Positions 1 to 12,999 of a stretch of 64,000 nucleotides of DNA are shown in pieces. Numbering within the stretch: the first letter of the stretch is position 1; each line of letters begins with the position of its first letter. Both the position numbers and the translations under genes were made by a program. Origin of the DNA: Streptomyces sp. NRRL S-37 (lineage in GTDB: Bacteria > Actinomycetota > Actinomycetes > Streptomycetales > Streptomycetaceae); the NCBI RefSeq assembly GCF_000721605.1, contig NZ_JOIZ01000002.1, positions 186,001 to 250,000 of the forward strand, in the 5' to 3' direction. The notes beneath the pieces are model-generated. The model made no database searches, was not told the origin of the DNA, and was given only the letters and a program-made list of their open reading frames with translations.

Positions 1-727
1 CGGGGGTGGCCCGGGAGAAGCCCGCGCCTCCGGAGCGCCGTTCGGGCTTCCCGGTGAAGGGCTGGGGCGGGGCGGAGTTCCACTCCTTCGGCGCGCTCGG
101 CGCACCGGCCTGCTCCACAGGGGGTTCCGCCACCGCGGTGAGCTCCATCTCCCAGGGGCCGGGGGAGGAGCCCTCCCCGTCCGGGTCGACGCGTTCGACG
201 CTCAGGTAGTACGTACCGGCCTCCTGGCAGAGTGATCTCCCGGGGGAGATCTCCCGCATGGCCCACGCGGCGACCGGATGCCGGCTGCCGGCGGTGCCGA
301 AGCTCGCCGTGTCCACGTCGCAGGAGCGGCCCTCGCCGTCCTGCACGGACACCTTGACCCCGTCGATGACGGAGGCGGTGCGGCCGGCCGGGGGCGCGGC
401 GGTGGCGGAGACGTACGTGCTCGTGGTGGCGTCGAGTTCGAGGCGGTAGTGGACCGCGCCGCTCGCCGGGAGGGTGCTCCGGTAGGTGCGGCCGGGCTTC
501 AGCTCCATGGCGTCCGCGGTGCTCGCGGTGCCGTCGATCCTCCGCGCGTCCTCGGCGAAGGCATAGGCCCCGGTGTCGTCGGCGGTCTCGTCCGCGACGG
601 CCGCCCGCCCCGGCAGCACACCGGCCAGCGCCAGCACCGTCACGGACGCGAGCGTCACCACGCCCGCGCGTCCGCCGGCCGGGGGGCTGACGCGCCCAGC
701 CCGGGTCCTGCCCCGCCGTCCCCTCAC
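1..727 (-). CDS. Secreted protein, 3' end outside window (partial)
   Basis: The minus-strand frame is open from a GTG at 727 to the window edge (242 codons, no stop). A purine-rich GAGGGG stretch precedes the GTG. The first residues are arginine-rich and are followed by a hydrophobic run (TLASVTVLALAGVLPG, about residues 25-40) and an Ala-rich cleavage-like site, so a signal peptide is likely. The mature part (TYRSTLPASGAVHYRLELD and, later, AGTYYLSVERVDPDGEGSSPGPWEMEL) resembles the beta-sandwich pre-peptidase C-terminal type of domain. The C-terminal visible part is rich in Pro/Ser/Ala. Function unknown; the missing 3' part could carry a catalytic or membrane domain. Confidence 0.7.
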   Translation of the reverse strand, partial: MRGRRGRTRAGRVSPPAGGRAGVVTLASVTVLALAGVLPGRAAVADETADDTGAYAFAEDARRIDGTASTADAMELKPGRTYRSTLPASGAVHYRLELDATTSTYVSATAAPPAGRTASVIDGVKVSVQDGEGRSCDVDTASFGTAGSRHPVAAWAMREISPGRSLCQEAGTYYLSVERVDPDGEGSSPGPWEMELTAVAEPPVEQAGAPSAPKEWNSAPPQPFTGKPERRSGGAGFSRATP

Positions 728-810
728 GCGCCACCCCTCGTCGTCGCCCGGACGTCGCACCGCGCCCACATCCTGCCCCGCGGACGAGGCCCTGCGACAA
801 GTCCCCGGCA

Positions 811-845
811 CACACAAAACCCCGACCGCGTGGGCGGCCGGGGTC
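811..845 (-). terminator. Intrinsic terminator after DLW-39 gene
   Basis: A 10-bp stem (820-829 with 834-843, one A/C mismatch) with a GTGG loop. Read on the minus strand it is followed by GTTTTGTGTGTG, a moderately T-rich tail. It sits 25 bp beyond the stop of the small membrane-protein gene. Confidence 0.6.
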
Positions 846-868
846 TGTTCAGCGTCGGATGTCGGTAC

Positions 869-997
869 TCACGAACCCGTGGGCACGGAGTCAGTCGCCT
901 CCGTCCACAGATCCTGCTCGGCGCGATCCGCCTGGATCTGGCGGTACACGAGGAGCCCGCCGATGGCGGCCAGTGCGACCAGGAGAAGCTTCTTCAC
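869..997 (-). CDS. DLW-39 family membrane microprotein
   Basis: A 42-residue protein: start VKKLLLVALAAIGGLLVYRQ, then a charged tail containing the diagnostic D-L-W (AEQDLWTEATD). One N-terminal transmembrane helix (about residues 3-18) and an acidic tail. The start is a GTG at 997 with GAGG eight bases upstream; longer in-frame starts upstream lack this and add unrelated residues. DLW-39 proteins are a short actinobacterial family of unknown function typically found beside gyrA. A -10-like TATAGT (minus strand, 1043-1048) lies 46 bp upstream. Confidence 0.85.
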   Translation of the reverse strand: MKKLLLVALAAIGGLLVYRQIQADRAEQDLWTEATDSVPTGS

Positions 998-1336
998 CGC
1001 GCGACCTCGTCTTTCCTTGACGTAGGGGACCTCTGCCGCCCGACTATACACACCGGTCGATACCGATCGGTGACCTGCGTCGGCTCCACCAACTGCCCTC
1101 CGGAACGGCGCAGTAGAAGCGGAGTACGGCGATCCGGCCGGAGGGTGACCACATCCGCACGGACGGTCACTTTGGCAGTCTTTCCGCCGCCTCTGCATCT
1201 TTTCTCCGCCCATGCGCCCATCCGTGTGGTGTTCATCTGAACATCCACGCGCCACGAGCGTCGGTCCACCACTTAGCGAGCCCCATACACATCATGAGGA
1301 AAGTACGCAAATCGCCCAACCCGAAAGTGAGGGGCC
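998..1336. promoter_or_regulatory. Divergent intergenic region, DLW-39 / small secreted protein
   Basis: A 339-bp gap between two divergent small genes. It holds a -10-like TATAGT for the minus strand at 1043-1048 and, at 1062-1071, the 10-bp palindrome ACCGATCGGT in the matching -35 area. No gene or RNA could be supported in the rest. Confidence 0.35.
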
Positions 1337-1705
1337 ATGGCCCGGAACAAGGTCATGAAGCTGTGGAACGCCATCGTCACCGCCTTCCTCGCGCTGTGCA
1401 CGGCGCTCGGACTCATCACCACGACCGCTTCCGCGGCCGTACCGCAGACCGACAAGACGCGCAACAGCGACAGCACCCCGAACATGTCGGCGCCGACGAC
1501 GCCCCTGCGGCCCCGGTCACTGGCCAGGGCCCTGCCCCCCACGATGAAACAGCGCATCCACGCCGAGGCCCACGGCAAGTCTCCCAGTTGCCGGCACCGT
1601 CCGCTCTCGGACACGACGGCGGAGTCCGGCTCCGCGGACTGCTCCGACGACACGACGTCCCCCCGCACGGAACCCGCCGCCGGCCGCATCCCCCTCCAGC
1701 GCTGA
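1337..1705 (+). CDS. Small secreted protein, DUF6344-like
   Basis: 122 residues with ATG at 1337 preceded by GTGAGGGG. The N-terminus (MARNKVMKLWNAIVTAFLAL followed by CTALGLITTTASAA) is a classic signal peptide with an AxA site near residue 33. The mature region is short, polar, Ser/Thr/Pro-rich and probably disordered, with two Cys (SCRH, DCSD) that could pair. I recall proteins of this kind next to the DLW-39 gene in other Streptomyces under the name DUF6344; function unknown. It ends shortly before two strong hairpins. Confidence 0.7.
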   Translation: MARNKVMKLWNAIVTAFLALCTALGLITTTASAAVPQTDKTRNSDSTPNMSAPTTPLRPRSLARALPPTMKQRIHAEAHGKSPSCRHRPLSDTTAESGSADCSDDTTSPRTEPAAGRIPLQR

Positions 1706-1796
1706 TCCCCGGGCCTCCGCCGCCCCTCCTCGCGCCGTCGCCGCCTCCCCGAGTCCTGGCGAACTCGCGTACGGCACCACGGCCCGAGCCGACACC

Positions 1797-1832
1797 AGAA
1801 GACCCCGGTCGACATCCGACCGGGGTCTTCTT
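1797..1832. terminator. Bidirectional hairpin terminator
   Basis: A perfect 15-bp stem (1797-1811 with 1817-1831, 5-nt loop) with arms of the type AGAAGACCCCGG...CCGGGGTCTTCT. It is placed to end the small secreted-protein gene on the plus strand and anything reading out of the tRNA on the minus strand. Confidence 0.75.
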
Positions 1833-1934
1833 CGCTGTCCACGGCAGGGGACGGGTGCCGGTCGCCGTCCGGATCCCGCCCCTCCAGGCAGGTTCCCGGG
1901 CGCCGCCCGCCGGCTGATGCGCCCCGTGAATACC

Positions 1935-1968
1935 GAAGACCCCCAGCCGGTACCGGCTGGGGGTCTTC
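1935..1968. terminator. Second hairpin, perfect 34-bp palindrome beside tRNA-Ile
   Basis: Two 17-bp arms meeting at GGTACC with no loop, arms beginning GAAGACCCCC. It lies 4 bp past the 3' end of the tRNA gene in its direction of transcription, so the likely role is tRNA transcript termination or 3'-end definition. Confidence 0.65.
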
Positions 1969-1972
1969 TCGC

Positions 1973-2049
1973 TGGTGGGGCTAACAGGATTTGAACCTGT
2001 GGCCTCATCCTTATCAGGGATGCGCTCTAACCAACTGAGCTATAGCCCC
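1973..2049 (-). tRNA. tRNA-Ile (GAT)
   Basis: The minus strand reads GGGGCTATAGCTCAGTTGGT..., with a 7-bp acceptor stem (GGGGCTA / TAGCCCC), D-loop AGTTGGTTA, anticodon loop CTGATAA giving anticodon GAT, and T-loop TTCAAAT. The discriminator A (1976) is followed by a genome-encoded CCA (1975-1973). Without CCA the gene is 1976-2049, 74 nt. In S. coelicolor I recall a tRNA-Ala next to it; none is visible here. Confidence 0.97.
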
Positions 2050-2170
2050 GCCGCGCTCTGCGGTGTGTGTCCCGCGCGCTGACTCCTGAAGATTAGCGCA
2101 CGACCGGGGCAGTCCCAAAATCGGTTGTCGCGGGGCCCTCAGAACGGGCGGGGAGACCGCTGTGAGCAGC

Positions 2171-2917
2171 TCACTCGTCCTCGGCCAGCGTCAGCTCGAC
2201 ACCGCCCACGAAACCCGCGGAGAGGTTGTAGATGAACGCGCCGAGCGTCGCCAGCGCCGTCGCCAGGACGACGTCGATGACCGCGATGACCGTCGTGAAC
2301 ATCAGGACGTTGGGCAGCGACAGGAACGACTGGAGGTCGAAGCCGTTCGACTCGTTGGAGCCGGTCGCCTCGGAGATCGTGCTGCCGACCGTCGAGAACA
2401 CGCCCATGGCGTCCATGACCATCCACAGCACCGCGGACGCGACGATCGTGCAGATGCCGAGCGCGATGGAGAGCAGGAAGCTGACCTTCATCACCGACCA
2501 CGGGTCGGCCTTCGACACCCGCAGACGCGCCTTGCGCACGCGCGGGGTGGTGCGCGCCCCCGTGCGGGGACGTCGTACCGCGCCGGTCTGGCCGGCCGCC
2601 GTACCGGCCTGCGCCGGGTAGGCCTGCGGCGGGTGGTACGGGCCCGCCTGCTGCTGCGACTGCCGTTCCCCCGGCAGTGGTGAGGCCGTCTGAGCGGCGG
2701 CGCCCTGCTCGGGCGCGGCCTGCTGCGGGCCTCGGGTGTCCGTCACGGTCCCCCCCTGGGATCCCTGCCTGCTGGACGAGGAGGCGCCCTTGACGGGCGC
2801 CTTGATCGCTTTGAGATTGGTCGTGTGCGGATCGGCCGTCGGCGCGGCGGAGCCACGGCCGCTGCCGTCCGTTCCCCTGTTGGTACCGGTCGGTCCGGCG
2901 CCCGTGGCTCCGCTCAC
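2171..2917 (-). CDS. DUF3566 domain membrane protein
   Basis: 248 residues, GTG start at 2917 with GAGGAG upstream. Residues 1 to about 125 are low-complexity (Gly, Pro, Gln, Ser) and cytosolic. The conserved part begins at RKARLRVSKADPWSVMKVSF and has two transmembrane helices (about 140-165 and 205-235) with a loop between them, ending LTLAEDE, as in DUF3566 proteins. The gene starts 18 bp after gyrA stops, so it is probably cotranscribed with gyrBA. DUF3566 proteins sit beside gyrA across Actinobacteria; function unknown. Confidence 0.9.
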   Translation of the reverse strand: MSGATGAGPTGTNRGTDGSGRGSAAPTADPHTTNLKAIKAPVKGASSSSRQGSQGGTVTDTRGPQQAAPEQGAAAQTASPLPGERQSQQQAGPYHPPQAYPAQAGTAAGQTGAVRRPRTGARTTPRVRKARLRVSKADPWSVMKVSFLLSIALGICTIVASAVLWMVMDAMGVFSTVGSTISEATGSNESNGFDLQSFLSLPNVLMFTTVIAVIDVVLATALATLGAFIYNLSAGFVGGVELTLAEDE

Positions 2918-2935
2918 GCTGACTCACTCCTCGTG

Positions 2936-5530
<2,595 letters not shown>

Positions 5531-5572
5531 TGCTGGTGAAGGTCCTTCCTGGTGCGGTCAGCTGAGACCGAC

Positions 5573-8065
<2,493 letters not shown>

Positions 8066-8608
8066 TCACCCGTACGTGTCCCCGGGACCCGTGCTTCCGG
8101 GGGCCCGCAGAGGCCCGAAGCGACGGACCGGACCACCGGGGCCGACGACCTTGATCAGCCGCACGGTGCCATGCCCGAGGTCCTCGTTCAGACGCGCGAC
8201 CAGGGTCGGCGCGAGCAGCCGCAGATTCGTCGCCCACGCCGTGGAGTCGCAGCGCACGACCAGCACCCGCTCGTCCTCGTCGTACCGCTCCGGCTCACAG
8301 TGCTTGGCCACGTCCTCGCCGACGATCTCCGGCCAGCGCCCCATCACGCCGCCCACCGCGGCCGGGGCCTCCCAGCCACGCTCGCTGAGCAGCCGGCTGA
8401 TCGCCGGACCCAGCGCCATCGGATCACGCCGGTCGGCACGCGCACCGGAGCGCAGGCCGCCGCGCCGCACCTGCTTCCGCTGCTGCGCCGCGTCCCCACG
8501 CGCGCGTGCCGCCTCCCTGGCCGCGCGCAACGCCACGCGCGCGAGGTCGACACCGGACGGCTCGGGGGCCTTCCCGGCACCGCTTCCGGGCGTGCCCTGC
8601 TCGGTCAT
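8066..8608 (-). CDS. dciA: DciA family (DUF721) predicted replicative helicase loader
   Basis: 180 residues. An N-terminal Arg/Ala-rich tail ([18 protein letters not shown]) precedes the DUF721 fold with the typical [18 protein letters not shown] and [17 protein letters not shown] motifs. DciA is the ancestral DnaB loader in bacteria lacking DnaC/DnaI. The start codon overlaps the recF stop in ATGA (4 bp), so translation is coupled. Its presumed partner dnaB lies in the same window near 49 kb. Function in Streptomyces is inferred from the family. Confidence 0.88.
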   Translation of the reverse strand: MTEQGTPGSGAGKAPEPSGVDLARVALRAAREAARARGDAAQQRKQVRRGGLRSGARADRRDPMALGPAISRLLSERGWEAPAAVGGVMGRWPEIVGEDVAKHCEPERYDEDERVLVVRCDSTAWATNLRLLAPTLVARLNEDLGHGTVRLIKVVGPGGPVRRFGPLRAPGSTGPGDTYG

Positions 8609-9726
8609 ACGCGCTCCACCGTCCCCTCGGACACCGCGAACCGCGCGCCCGCCAGCACATGGGGTACGTCGTCGTCGACCGCCGCGGTCACCAGAACCTG
8701 CTCGCCGGGCGCCACCAGCTCGGCCAGCCGCTCGCGCCGCCGCGCGTCCAGCTCGGCGAAGACGTCGTCGAGCACCAGCACCGGCTCGTTGCCCTCCGCG
8801 CGCAACAGGTCGTAGGAGGCCAGCCGGAGCGCCAGCGCGTACGACCAGGACTCGCCGTGGGAGGCGTAGCCCTTGGCGGGCAACTGCCCCAGCTTGAGCA
8901 ACAGGTCGTCACGATGCGGACCGACCAGGGTGACGCCCCGCTCGATCTCCTGCTTGCGCGCCTCGGCGAGCGCGGCCATCAGCTGCTCGAAGAGATCCTC
9001 ACGCGTGTGGGCCTCACCGGGCGCGGACGGCCTGTACTCCAGGGCGACCGGCCCGCCACCGGGCGCGAGCTGCTCGTACGCCTTGTCGGCCAACGGCTGG
9101 AGCGTGGCGATCAGGTCCAGCCGCTGCGCCAGAAGCTCGGCGCCCGCACGCGCGAGGTGCTGGTCCCAGACGTCGAGCGTGGACAGGTCCATGGTGCGGC
9201 CGCCGTGCCGGCGCGCCAGCGCGGCCGACTTCAGCAGGGTGTTGCGCTGCTTGAGCACCCGGTCGTAGTCGGAGCGGACACCGGCCATGCGCGGGGAGCG
9301 CGCGGTGATCAGCTCGTCCAGGAACCGGCGCCGCTCACCGGGGTCGCCCTTGATCAGGGCGAGGTCCTCGGGCGCGAACAGCACCGTGCGCACGATCCCC
9401 AGCACGTCCCGGGGCCTGACCTGCGAGGACCTGTTGATGCGGGCGCGGTTGGCGCGGCCCGGGTTCAGCTCCAGCTCGACGAGCTGCTGCCGCTCGCCCT
9501 GACGGACCTGGGCCCGGACGATCGCGCGGTCGGCGCCCATGCGGACCAGCGGGGCGTCGGAGGAGACCCGGTGGCTGCCGAGGGTGGCGAGGTAGCCGAC
9601 CGCCTCGACCAGGTTCGTCTTGCCCTGCCCGTTGGGCCCGACGAAGGCCGTCACCCCCGGGTCGAGCGATACCTCGACCCGGGGATAGGACCGGAAGTCG
9701 GCCAGCGACAGATGCGTGACGTGCAT
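8605..9726 (-). CDS. recF: DNA replication/repair protein RecF
   Basis: 373 residues, SMC-like ATPase that works with RecO/RecR to load RecA at gaps. Walker A is GPNGQGKTN (30-38). The ABC signature region lies in [20 protein letters not shown] and Walker B is [13 protein letters not shown], followed by the D-loop and LVTAAVDDD. Length is normal. It overlaps dciA by 4 bp and lies 88 bp downstream of gnd. DnaA-box-like repeats lie just upstream (9768-9795). Confidence 0.97.
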   Translation of the reverse strand: MHVTHLSLADFRSYPRVEVSLDPGVTAFVGPNGQGKTNLVEAVGYLATLGSHRVSSDAPLVRMGADRAIVRAQVRQGERQQLVELELNPGRANRARINRSSQVRPRDVLGIVRTVLFAPEDLALIKGDPGERRRFLDELITARSPRMAGVRSDYDRVLKQRNTLLKSAALARRHGGRTMDLSTLDVWDQHLARAGAELLAQRLDLIATLQPLADKAYEQLAPGGGPVALEYRPSAPGEAHTREDLFEQLMAALAEARKQEIERGVTLVGPHRDDLLLKLGQLPAKGYASHGESWSYALALRLASYDLLRAEGNEPVLVLDDVFAELDARRRERLAELVAPGEQVLVTAAVDDDVPHVLAGARFAVSEGTVERV

Positions 9727-9767
9727 GGTCGTTCCGCCGACCTCCCCTGGCGTCGCGGACCGCGGAA

Positions 9768-9817
9768 ACGGTCCTGTGGATACGGTCCTGTGGGTACGGG
9801 ACGTGCCCTGTGGACTA
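9768..9817. repeat. 14-bp tandem repeat with DnaA-box-like cores upstream of recF
   Basis: ACGGTCCTGTGGAT (9768-9781) is followed at once by ACGGTCCTGTGGGT (9782-9795); a third TGTGGACTA lies at 9809-9817 over the gnd stop. The cores TGTGGATAC, TGTGGGTAC and TGTGGACTA resemble the reverse complement of the DnaA box TTGTCCACA, and GTATCCACA also occurs in oriC. Confidence 0.45.
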
Positions 9818-10690
9818 CTTCTTCTCGACCGCGTGGCCGCCGAACTGGTTCCGCAGCGCCGCGATCATCTTCATCTGCGGCGAGTCCTCCTGCCGGGAGG
9901 CGAACCGCGCGAACAGCGAGGCGGTGATCGCCGGCAGCGGGACCGCGTTGTCGATGGCGGCCTCCACCGTCCAGCGTCCCTCACCGGAGTCCTGTGCAAA
10001 ACCCCGGAGCCCGTCCAGGTGCTCGTCCTCGTCCAGGGCGTTCACCGCGAGGTCGAGCAGCCAGGAACGGATGACGGTGCCCTCCTGCCAGGAGCGGAAC
10101 ACCTCCCGGACGTCGGTCACCGAGTCGACCTTCTCCAGGAGCTCCCAGCCCTCGGCGTAGGCCTGCATCATGGCGTACTCGATGCCGTTGTGGACCATCT
10201 TCGCGAAGTGGCCCGCGCCGACCTTGCCCGCGTGCACCGAGCCGAAGTCGCCCTCCGGCTTGAGGGCGTCGAACACCGGCTGCACCTTGGCGACGTTCTC
10301 CTTGTCGCCGCCGTACATCAGCGCGTAACCGTTCTCCAGGCCCCAGACGCCGCCCGAGACGCCGCAGTCGACGAAGCCGATGCCCTTGGCCGCCAGCTCC
10401 TCGGCGTGCTTCTCGTCGTCCGTCCAGCGGGAGTTGCCGCCGTCCACGACGACGTCACCCGGCTCGAGCAGCTCGGCGAGCTCGTCGATCGTGGACTGGG
10501 TCGGCCCGCCCGCCGGAACCATCACCCACACCACACGGGGGCCGCTGAGCTTGTCCACAAGCTCCCGCAGGCTGTGGACATCGGCGAGGTCCGGGTTGCG
10601 GTCGTATCCGAGGACGGTGTGGCCTGCGCGGCGGATCCGCTCGCGCATGTTGCCGCCCATCTTGCCGAGGCCGACGAGACCGAGCTCCAT
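9815..10690 (-). CDS. gnd: 6-phosphogluconate dehydrogenase, short form (decarboxylating)
   Basis: 291 residues. It oxidises 6-phosphogluconate to ribulose 5-phosphate plus CO2 in the pentose phosphate pathway. The N-terminal dinucleotide site is GLGKMGGNM (7-15), the substrate motif [10 protein letters not shown] follows, and KMVHNGIEY carries the catalytic Lys. The length fits the short NAD-linked YqeC/Gnd type rather than the 470-residue NADP enzyme, so cofactor preference may be NAD. RBS AAGGA precedes the ATG at 10690. The place between dnaN and recF is a long-known Streptomyces trait. Confidence 0.93.
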   Translation of the reverse strand: MELGLVGLGKMGGNMRERIRRAGHTVLGYDRNPDLADVHSLRELVDKLSGPRVVWVMVPAGGPTQSTIDELAELLEPGDVVVDGGNSRWTDDEKHAEELAAKGIGFVDCGVSGGVWGLENGYALMYGGDKENVAKVQPVFDALKPEGDFGSVHAGKVGAGHFAKMVHNGIEYAMMQAYAEGWELLEKVDSVTDVREVFRSWQEGTVIRSWLLDLAVNALDEDEHLDGLRGFAQDSGEGRWTVEAAIDNAVPLPAITASLFARFASRQEDSPQMKMIAALRNQFGGHAVEKK

Positions 10691-10831
10691 CAGTTGTGAT
10701 CCTTAGGTATGCGACGTGGCGTGACGGCACGTACGTGCCGGCGTCCGAGCCTAAACCCGGACGCCCGCGCACATCTGTGGGCATACGCGCTCATGCGCTG
10801 CCCTCACCTGCGGCTTTGCTCGGGACGCCGG

Positions 10832-10938
10832 TCAGCCGCTGAGCCGCACCGGCATACCGCGGTCGTGTGGGAGACGATCCCCACACCCCCGGCAGCCGCC
10901 GCGGCGGGCGCACCTCAGCCGCTGAGCCGCACCGGCAT
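10832..10938. repeat. 24-bp direct repeat of the dnaN 3' end
   Basis: The last 24 bases of dnaN including its stop (10915-10938, encoding MPVRLSG and stop) recur exactly at 10832-10855, 83 bp further on in the gnd-dnaN gap and in the same orientation. The sequence between the copies is unrelated. Confidence 0.9.
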
Positions 10939-12045
10939 GATCAGGTACTTGTAGGCGTCGTCCGCCTCCGCGTCCACCGCCGGACGGCCGCTGAGCAGCG
11001 CCGGCTTGGTGGACGTGGTGAAGGACAGCTGGGCCACCGGGGAGTCGATGGCGCTCAGGCCGTCCAGCAGGAACGTCGGGTTGAAGGCGATCGAGATGTC
11101 GTCGCCCTCCAACTGGGCGTCGACCCTTTCCACAGCCTGTGCGTCGTCGCTGGAACCGGCCTCCAGGATGAGCACGCCCTGCTCGAAGCTCAGCCGCACC
11201 GGGGTGTTGCGCTCGGCGACCAGGGCCACGCGCTTGACGGCCTCCACGAAGGGGGCGGTCTCGATCACGGCGACGCTGTTGAACTCGGTCGGGAACAGCG
11301 TGCGGTACTTCGGGAGGTCGCCCTCCAGCAGACGCGTGGTGGTACGGCGGCCGGCCCCCTCGAAGCCGATCAGGCCCTCGCCCGCACCCGAGCCGGACAG
11401 CGCCAGGATCACCTGGTCACCGCTGGTCAGTGCCTTGGCGGTGTCCTGGAGCGTCTTGGCGGGCACCAGGGCGACCGCGGAGACCTCCGGGTTCTCCGGC
11501 TTCCACAGGAACTCGCGGACCGCGAAGCGGTAGCGGTCGGTGGAGGCCAGCGTGACGGTGTCGCCCTCGATCTCGATGCGCACACCGGTGAGGACGGGCA
11601 GCGTGTCGTCACGGCCGGCCGCGATGGCGACCTGCTGCACGGCGGAGGCGAAGACCTCGCCGGGGACCGTGCCCGTCGCGTTCGGCATCTGCGGCAGGGC
11701 CGGGTATTCCTCCACAGGCAGTGTGTGGAGGGTGAACCGCGAGGAGCCGCAGACCACCGTCGCCCGTACACCGTCTGTGGAAATCTCCACCGGCCGGTTG
11801 GGGAGGGCGCGGGAGATGTCGGCCAGCAGCCGCCCCGAGACGAGGACCGTGCCCTCCTCCTCGACCTCCGCCTCCACCGACACCCGCGCGGAGACCTCGT
11901 AGTCGAAGCTGGACAGGCTCAGCTGGCCGTCCTCGGCCTTCAGGAGCAGGCCGGCGAGGACAGGGGCCGGCGGACGGGCCGGGAGGCTGCGTGCCGCCCA
12001 GGCCACTGCCTCCGCGAGTACGTCGCGTTCCACCCGGATCTTCAC
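10915..12045 (-). CDS. dnaN: DNA polymerase III sliding clamp (beta subunit)
   Basis: 376 residues from the GTG at 12045 with a perfect AGGAGG 9 bases upstream; the longer frame to 12879 runs through oriC and is not real. Three beta-clamp domains of about 120 residues; start VKIRVERDVLAEAVAWAARS and end YLIMPVRLSG, the latter near the hydrophobic groove that binds clamp partners. It tethers polymerase III and other enzymes to DNA. Lies directly on the dnaN side of oriC. Confidence 0.97.
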   Translation of the reverse strand: MKIRVERDVLAEAVAWAARSLPARPPAPVLAGLLLKAEDGQLSLSSFDYEVSARVSVEAEVEEEGTVLVSGRLLADISRALPNRPVEISTDGVRATVVCGSSRFTLHTLPVEEYPALPQMPNATGTVPGEVFASAVQQVAIAAGRDDTLPVLTGVRIEIEGDTVTLASTDRYRFAVREFLWKPENPEVSAVALVPAKTLQDTAKALTSGDQVILALSGSGAGEGLIGFEGAGRRTTTRLLEGDLPKYRTLFPTEFNSVAVIETAPFVEAVKRVALVAERNTPVRLSFEQGVLILEAGSSDDAQAVERVDAQLEGDDISIAFNPTFLLDGLSAIDSPVAQLSFTTSTKPALLSGRPAVDAEADDAYKYLIMPVRLSG

Positions 12046-12269
12046 TGTTGCCGCCTCCTGCTGTTGCCGGCGCTTCTCGCCCTGCCTGGCTTTCGTCGTC
12101 TGACTCGGTGTCGTCGGCCCCGGTGAGGGGAAGGACACCGGGAACAGTCTGACGCACCGCACTGACAGTAGGTGCCCCTCGGGGTCAAGTCGTGACGAGT
12201 GGCAGTCGGGGCCGAGACACCGAGTTGTGCACAGGGCCTCCTTCGAAACGGATTCCTCGCTCTCTCTAG

Positions 12270-12810
12270 TTGGGAGTAGTAGTAGGGCCTGTGGATACCG
12301 TGGATAACCTCGTTTGCGCAGGTCAGGTCGGGGATTTTGTCCACCGGTCCTGTGGGTGGAGGCCGTGGACAACTGGGCGTCTCTGTGGAGAACGGAAAGT
12401 TCTGCACATCCCGTACACAGGGAGGGGCGAGTTCTCCCCAGCTTCGTCCCCAGGTTTGAGGCTCTTTCCCACAGGCCCCTTCGACGGGTCGGTGTGACGC
12501 CTTTCACTCGCCACGGTGAGAGAGTGCGTCGTGTTGCCGAACAGTGGACAGCCATGTGGAGAACTGGGCGATCACTGGGGACAACCGCCTCCAGCCTGTG
12601 GGTTGCCCGTGGACAACTCGGTGCACAGGTTGCGGACCTCCAGTTTTTCCACAGCCTGTGGAGATCGCTTTTCCACGTATCCACACCCCGCTGAACTGGC
12701 CCGATGACTCCTGGACAGGCTGCCCTGTGGACAAGATCGGGACAACTTCCCGGTCCCCAGGATGTGGACGGGAAAAAGTCACCGAATCTGTGGAAGAAGG
12801 CCGTAACCCG
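12270..12810. other. oriC: Chromosomal replication origin oriC with DnaA-box cluster
   Basis: The dnaN-dnaA gap is 954 bp and free of credible genes. DnaA-box-like 9-mers, consensus TTGTCCACA or its complement, are at 12290, 12299, 12337, 12364, 12384, 12543, 12555, 12576, 12608, 12645, 12657, 12669, 12677, 12726 (exact), 12763 and 12789, with a weak one near 12466. Both orientations are mixed, as in known Streptomyces origins, which carry about 19 boxes in two groups. No clear AT-rich 13-mers are seen; the least GC-rich spots are around 12255-12290 and 12640-12680. Confidence 0.93.
12726..12734 (-). promoter_or_regulatory. Exact consensus DnaA box in oriC
   Basis: TGTGGACAA, the exact complement of TTGTCCACA, the preferred 9-mer of Streptomyces DnaA. 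It is the only perfect match in the dnaN-dnaA gap, so probably the strongest single site there. Confidence 0.75.
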
Positions 12811-12830
12811 GCTTCGGAATCGAACAGCGC

Positions 12831-12862
12831 CGAGGTGCTCCACGAGGAGGCGAGGTGCTCCA
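12831..12862. repeat. 12-bp direct repeat on dnaA side of oriC
   Basis: CGAGGTGCTCCA occurs at 12831-12842 and again at 12851-12862, directly in front of the 32-bp tandem array. Confidence 0.7.
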
Positions 12863-12863
12863 G

Positions 12864-12959
12864 GAGACGAAGAGGGCACCCTCAGACCGCTCGGGGAGAC
12901 GAAGAGGGCTCCCTCGGACCGCTCCGGGACACGAAAAGGCGCCCCCGGATCGCTCCAGG
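12864..12959. repeat. Three 32-bp tandem repeats between oriC and dnaA
   Basis: Units start at 12864, 12896 and 12928 with GAGACGAAGAGGGC, the same again, then GACACGAAAAGGCG, and each ends ACCGCTC(C)GGG or similar. Units 1 and 2 differ at only a few bases; unit 3 is more diverged and forms the arm of the dnaA terminator. Units 1 and 2 each contain a small inverted repeat (GAGGGcaCCCTC, GAGGGctCCCTC). Confidence 0.85.
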
Positions 12960-12965
12960 GGCGCC
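12935..12965 (-). terminator. dnaA terminator
   Basis: Stem GGCGCCCC (12938-12945) with GGGGCGCC (12958-12965), 12-nt loop. On the minus strand it is followed by TTTTCGTG. It stands 35 bp past the dnaA stop and keeps dnaA transcription out of oriC. Confidence 0.8.
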
Positions 12966-12999
12966 CTCGACGAAGGACCGTCCGGTCTGTGGGCCGCCC

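Noticed and set aside
1250..1972. tRNA-Ala(TGC) next to tRNA-Ile
   Set aside because: No second T-loop, anticodon stem or acceptor pair could be found on either strand.
10915..12879. dnaN extended to 654 residues
   Set aside because: The extra 278 residues are translated oriC; the GTG at 12045 has a perfect RBS and gives the normal length.
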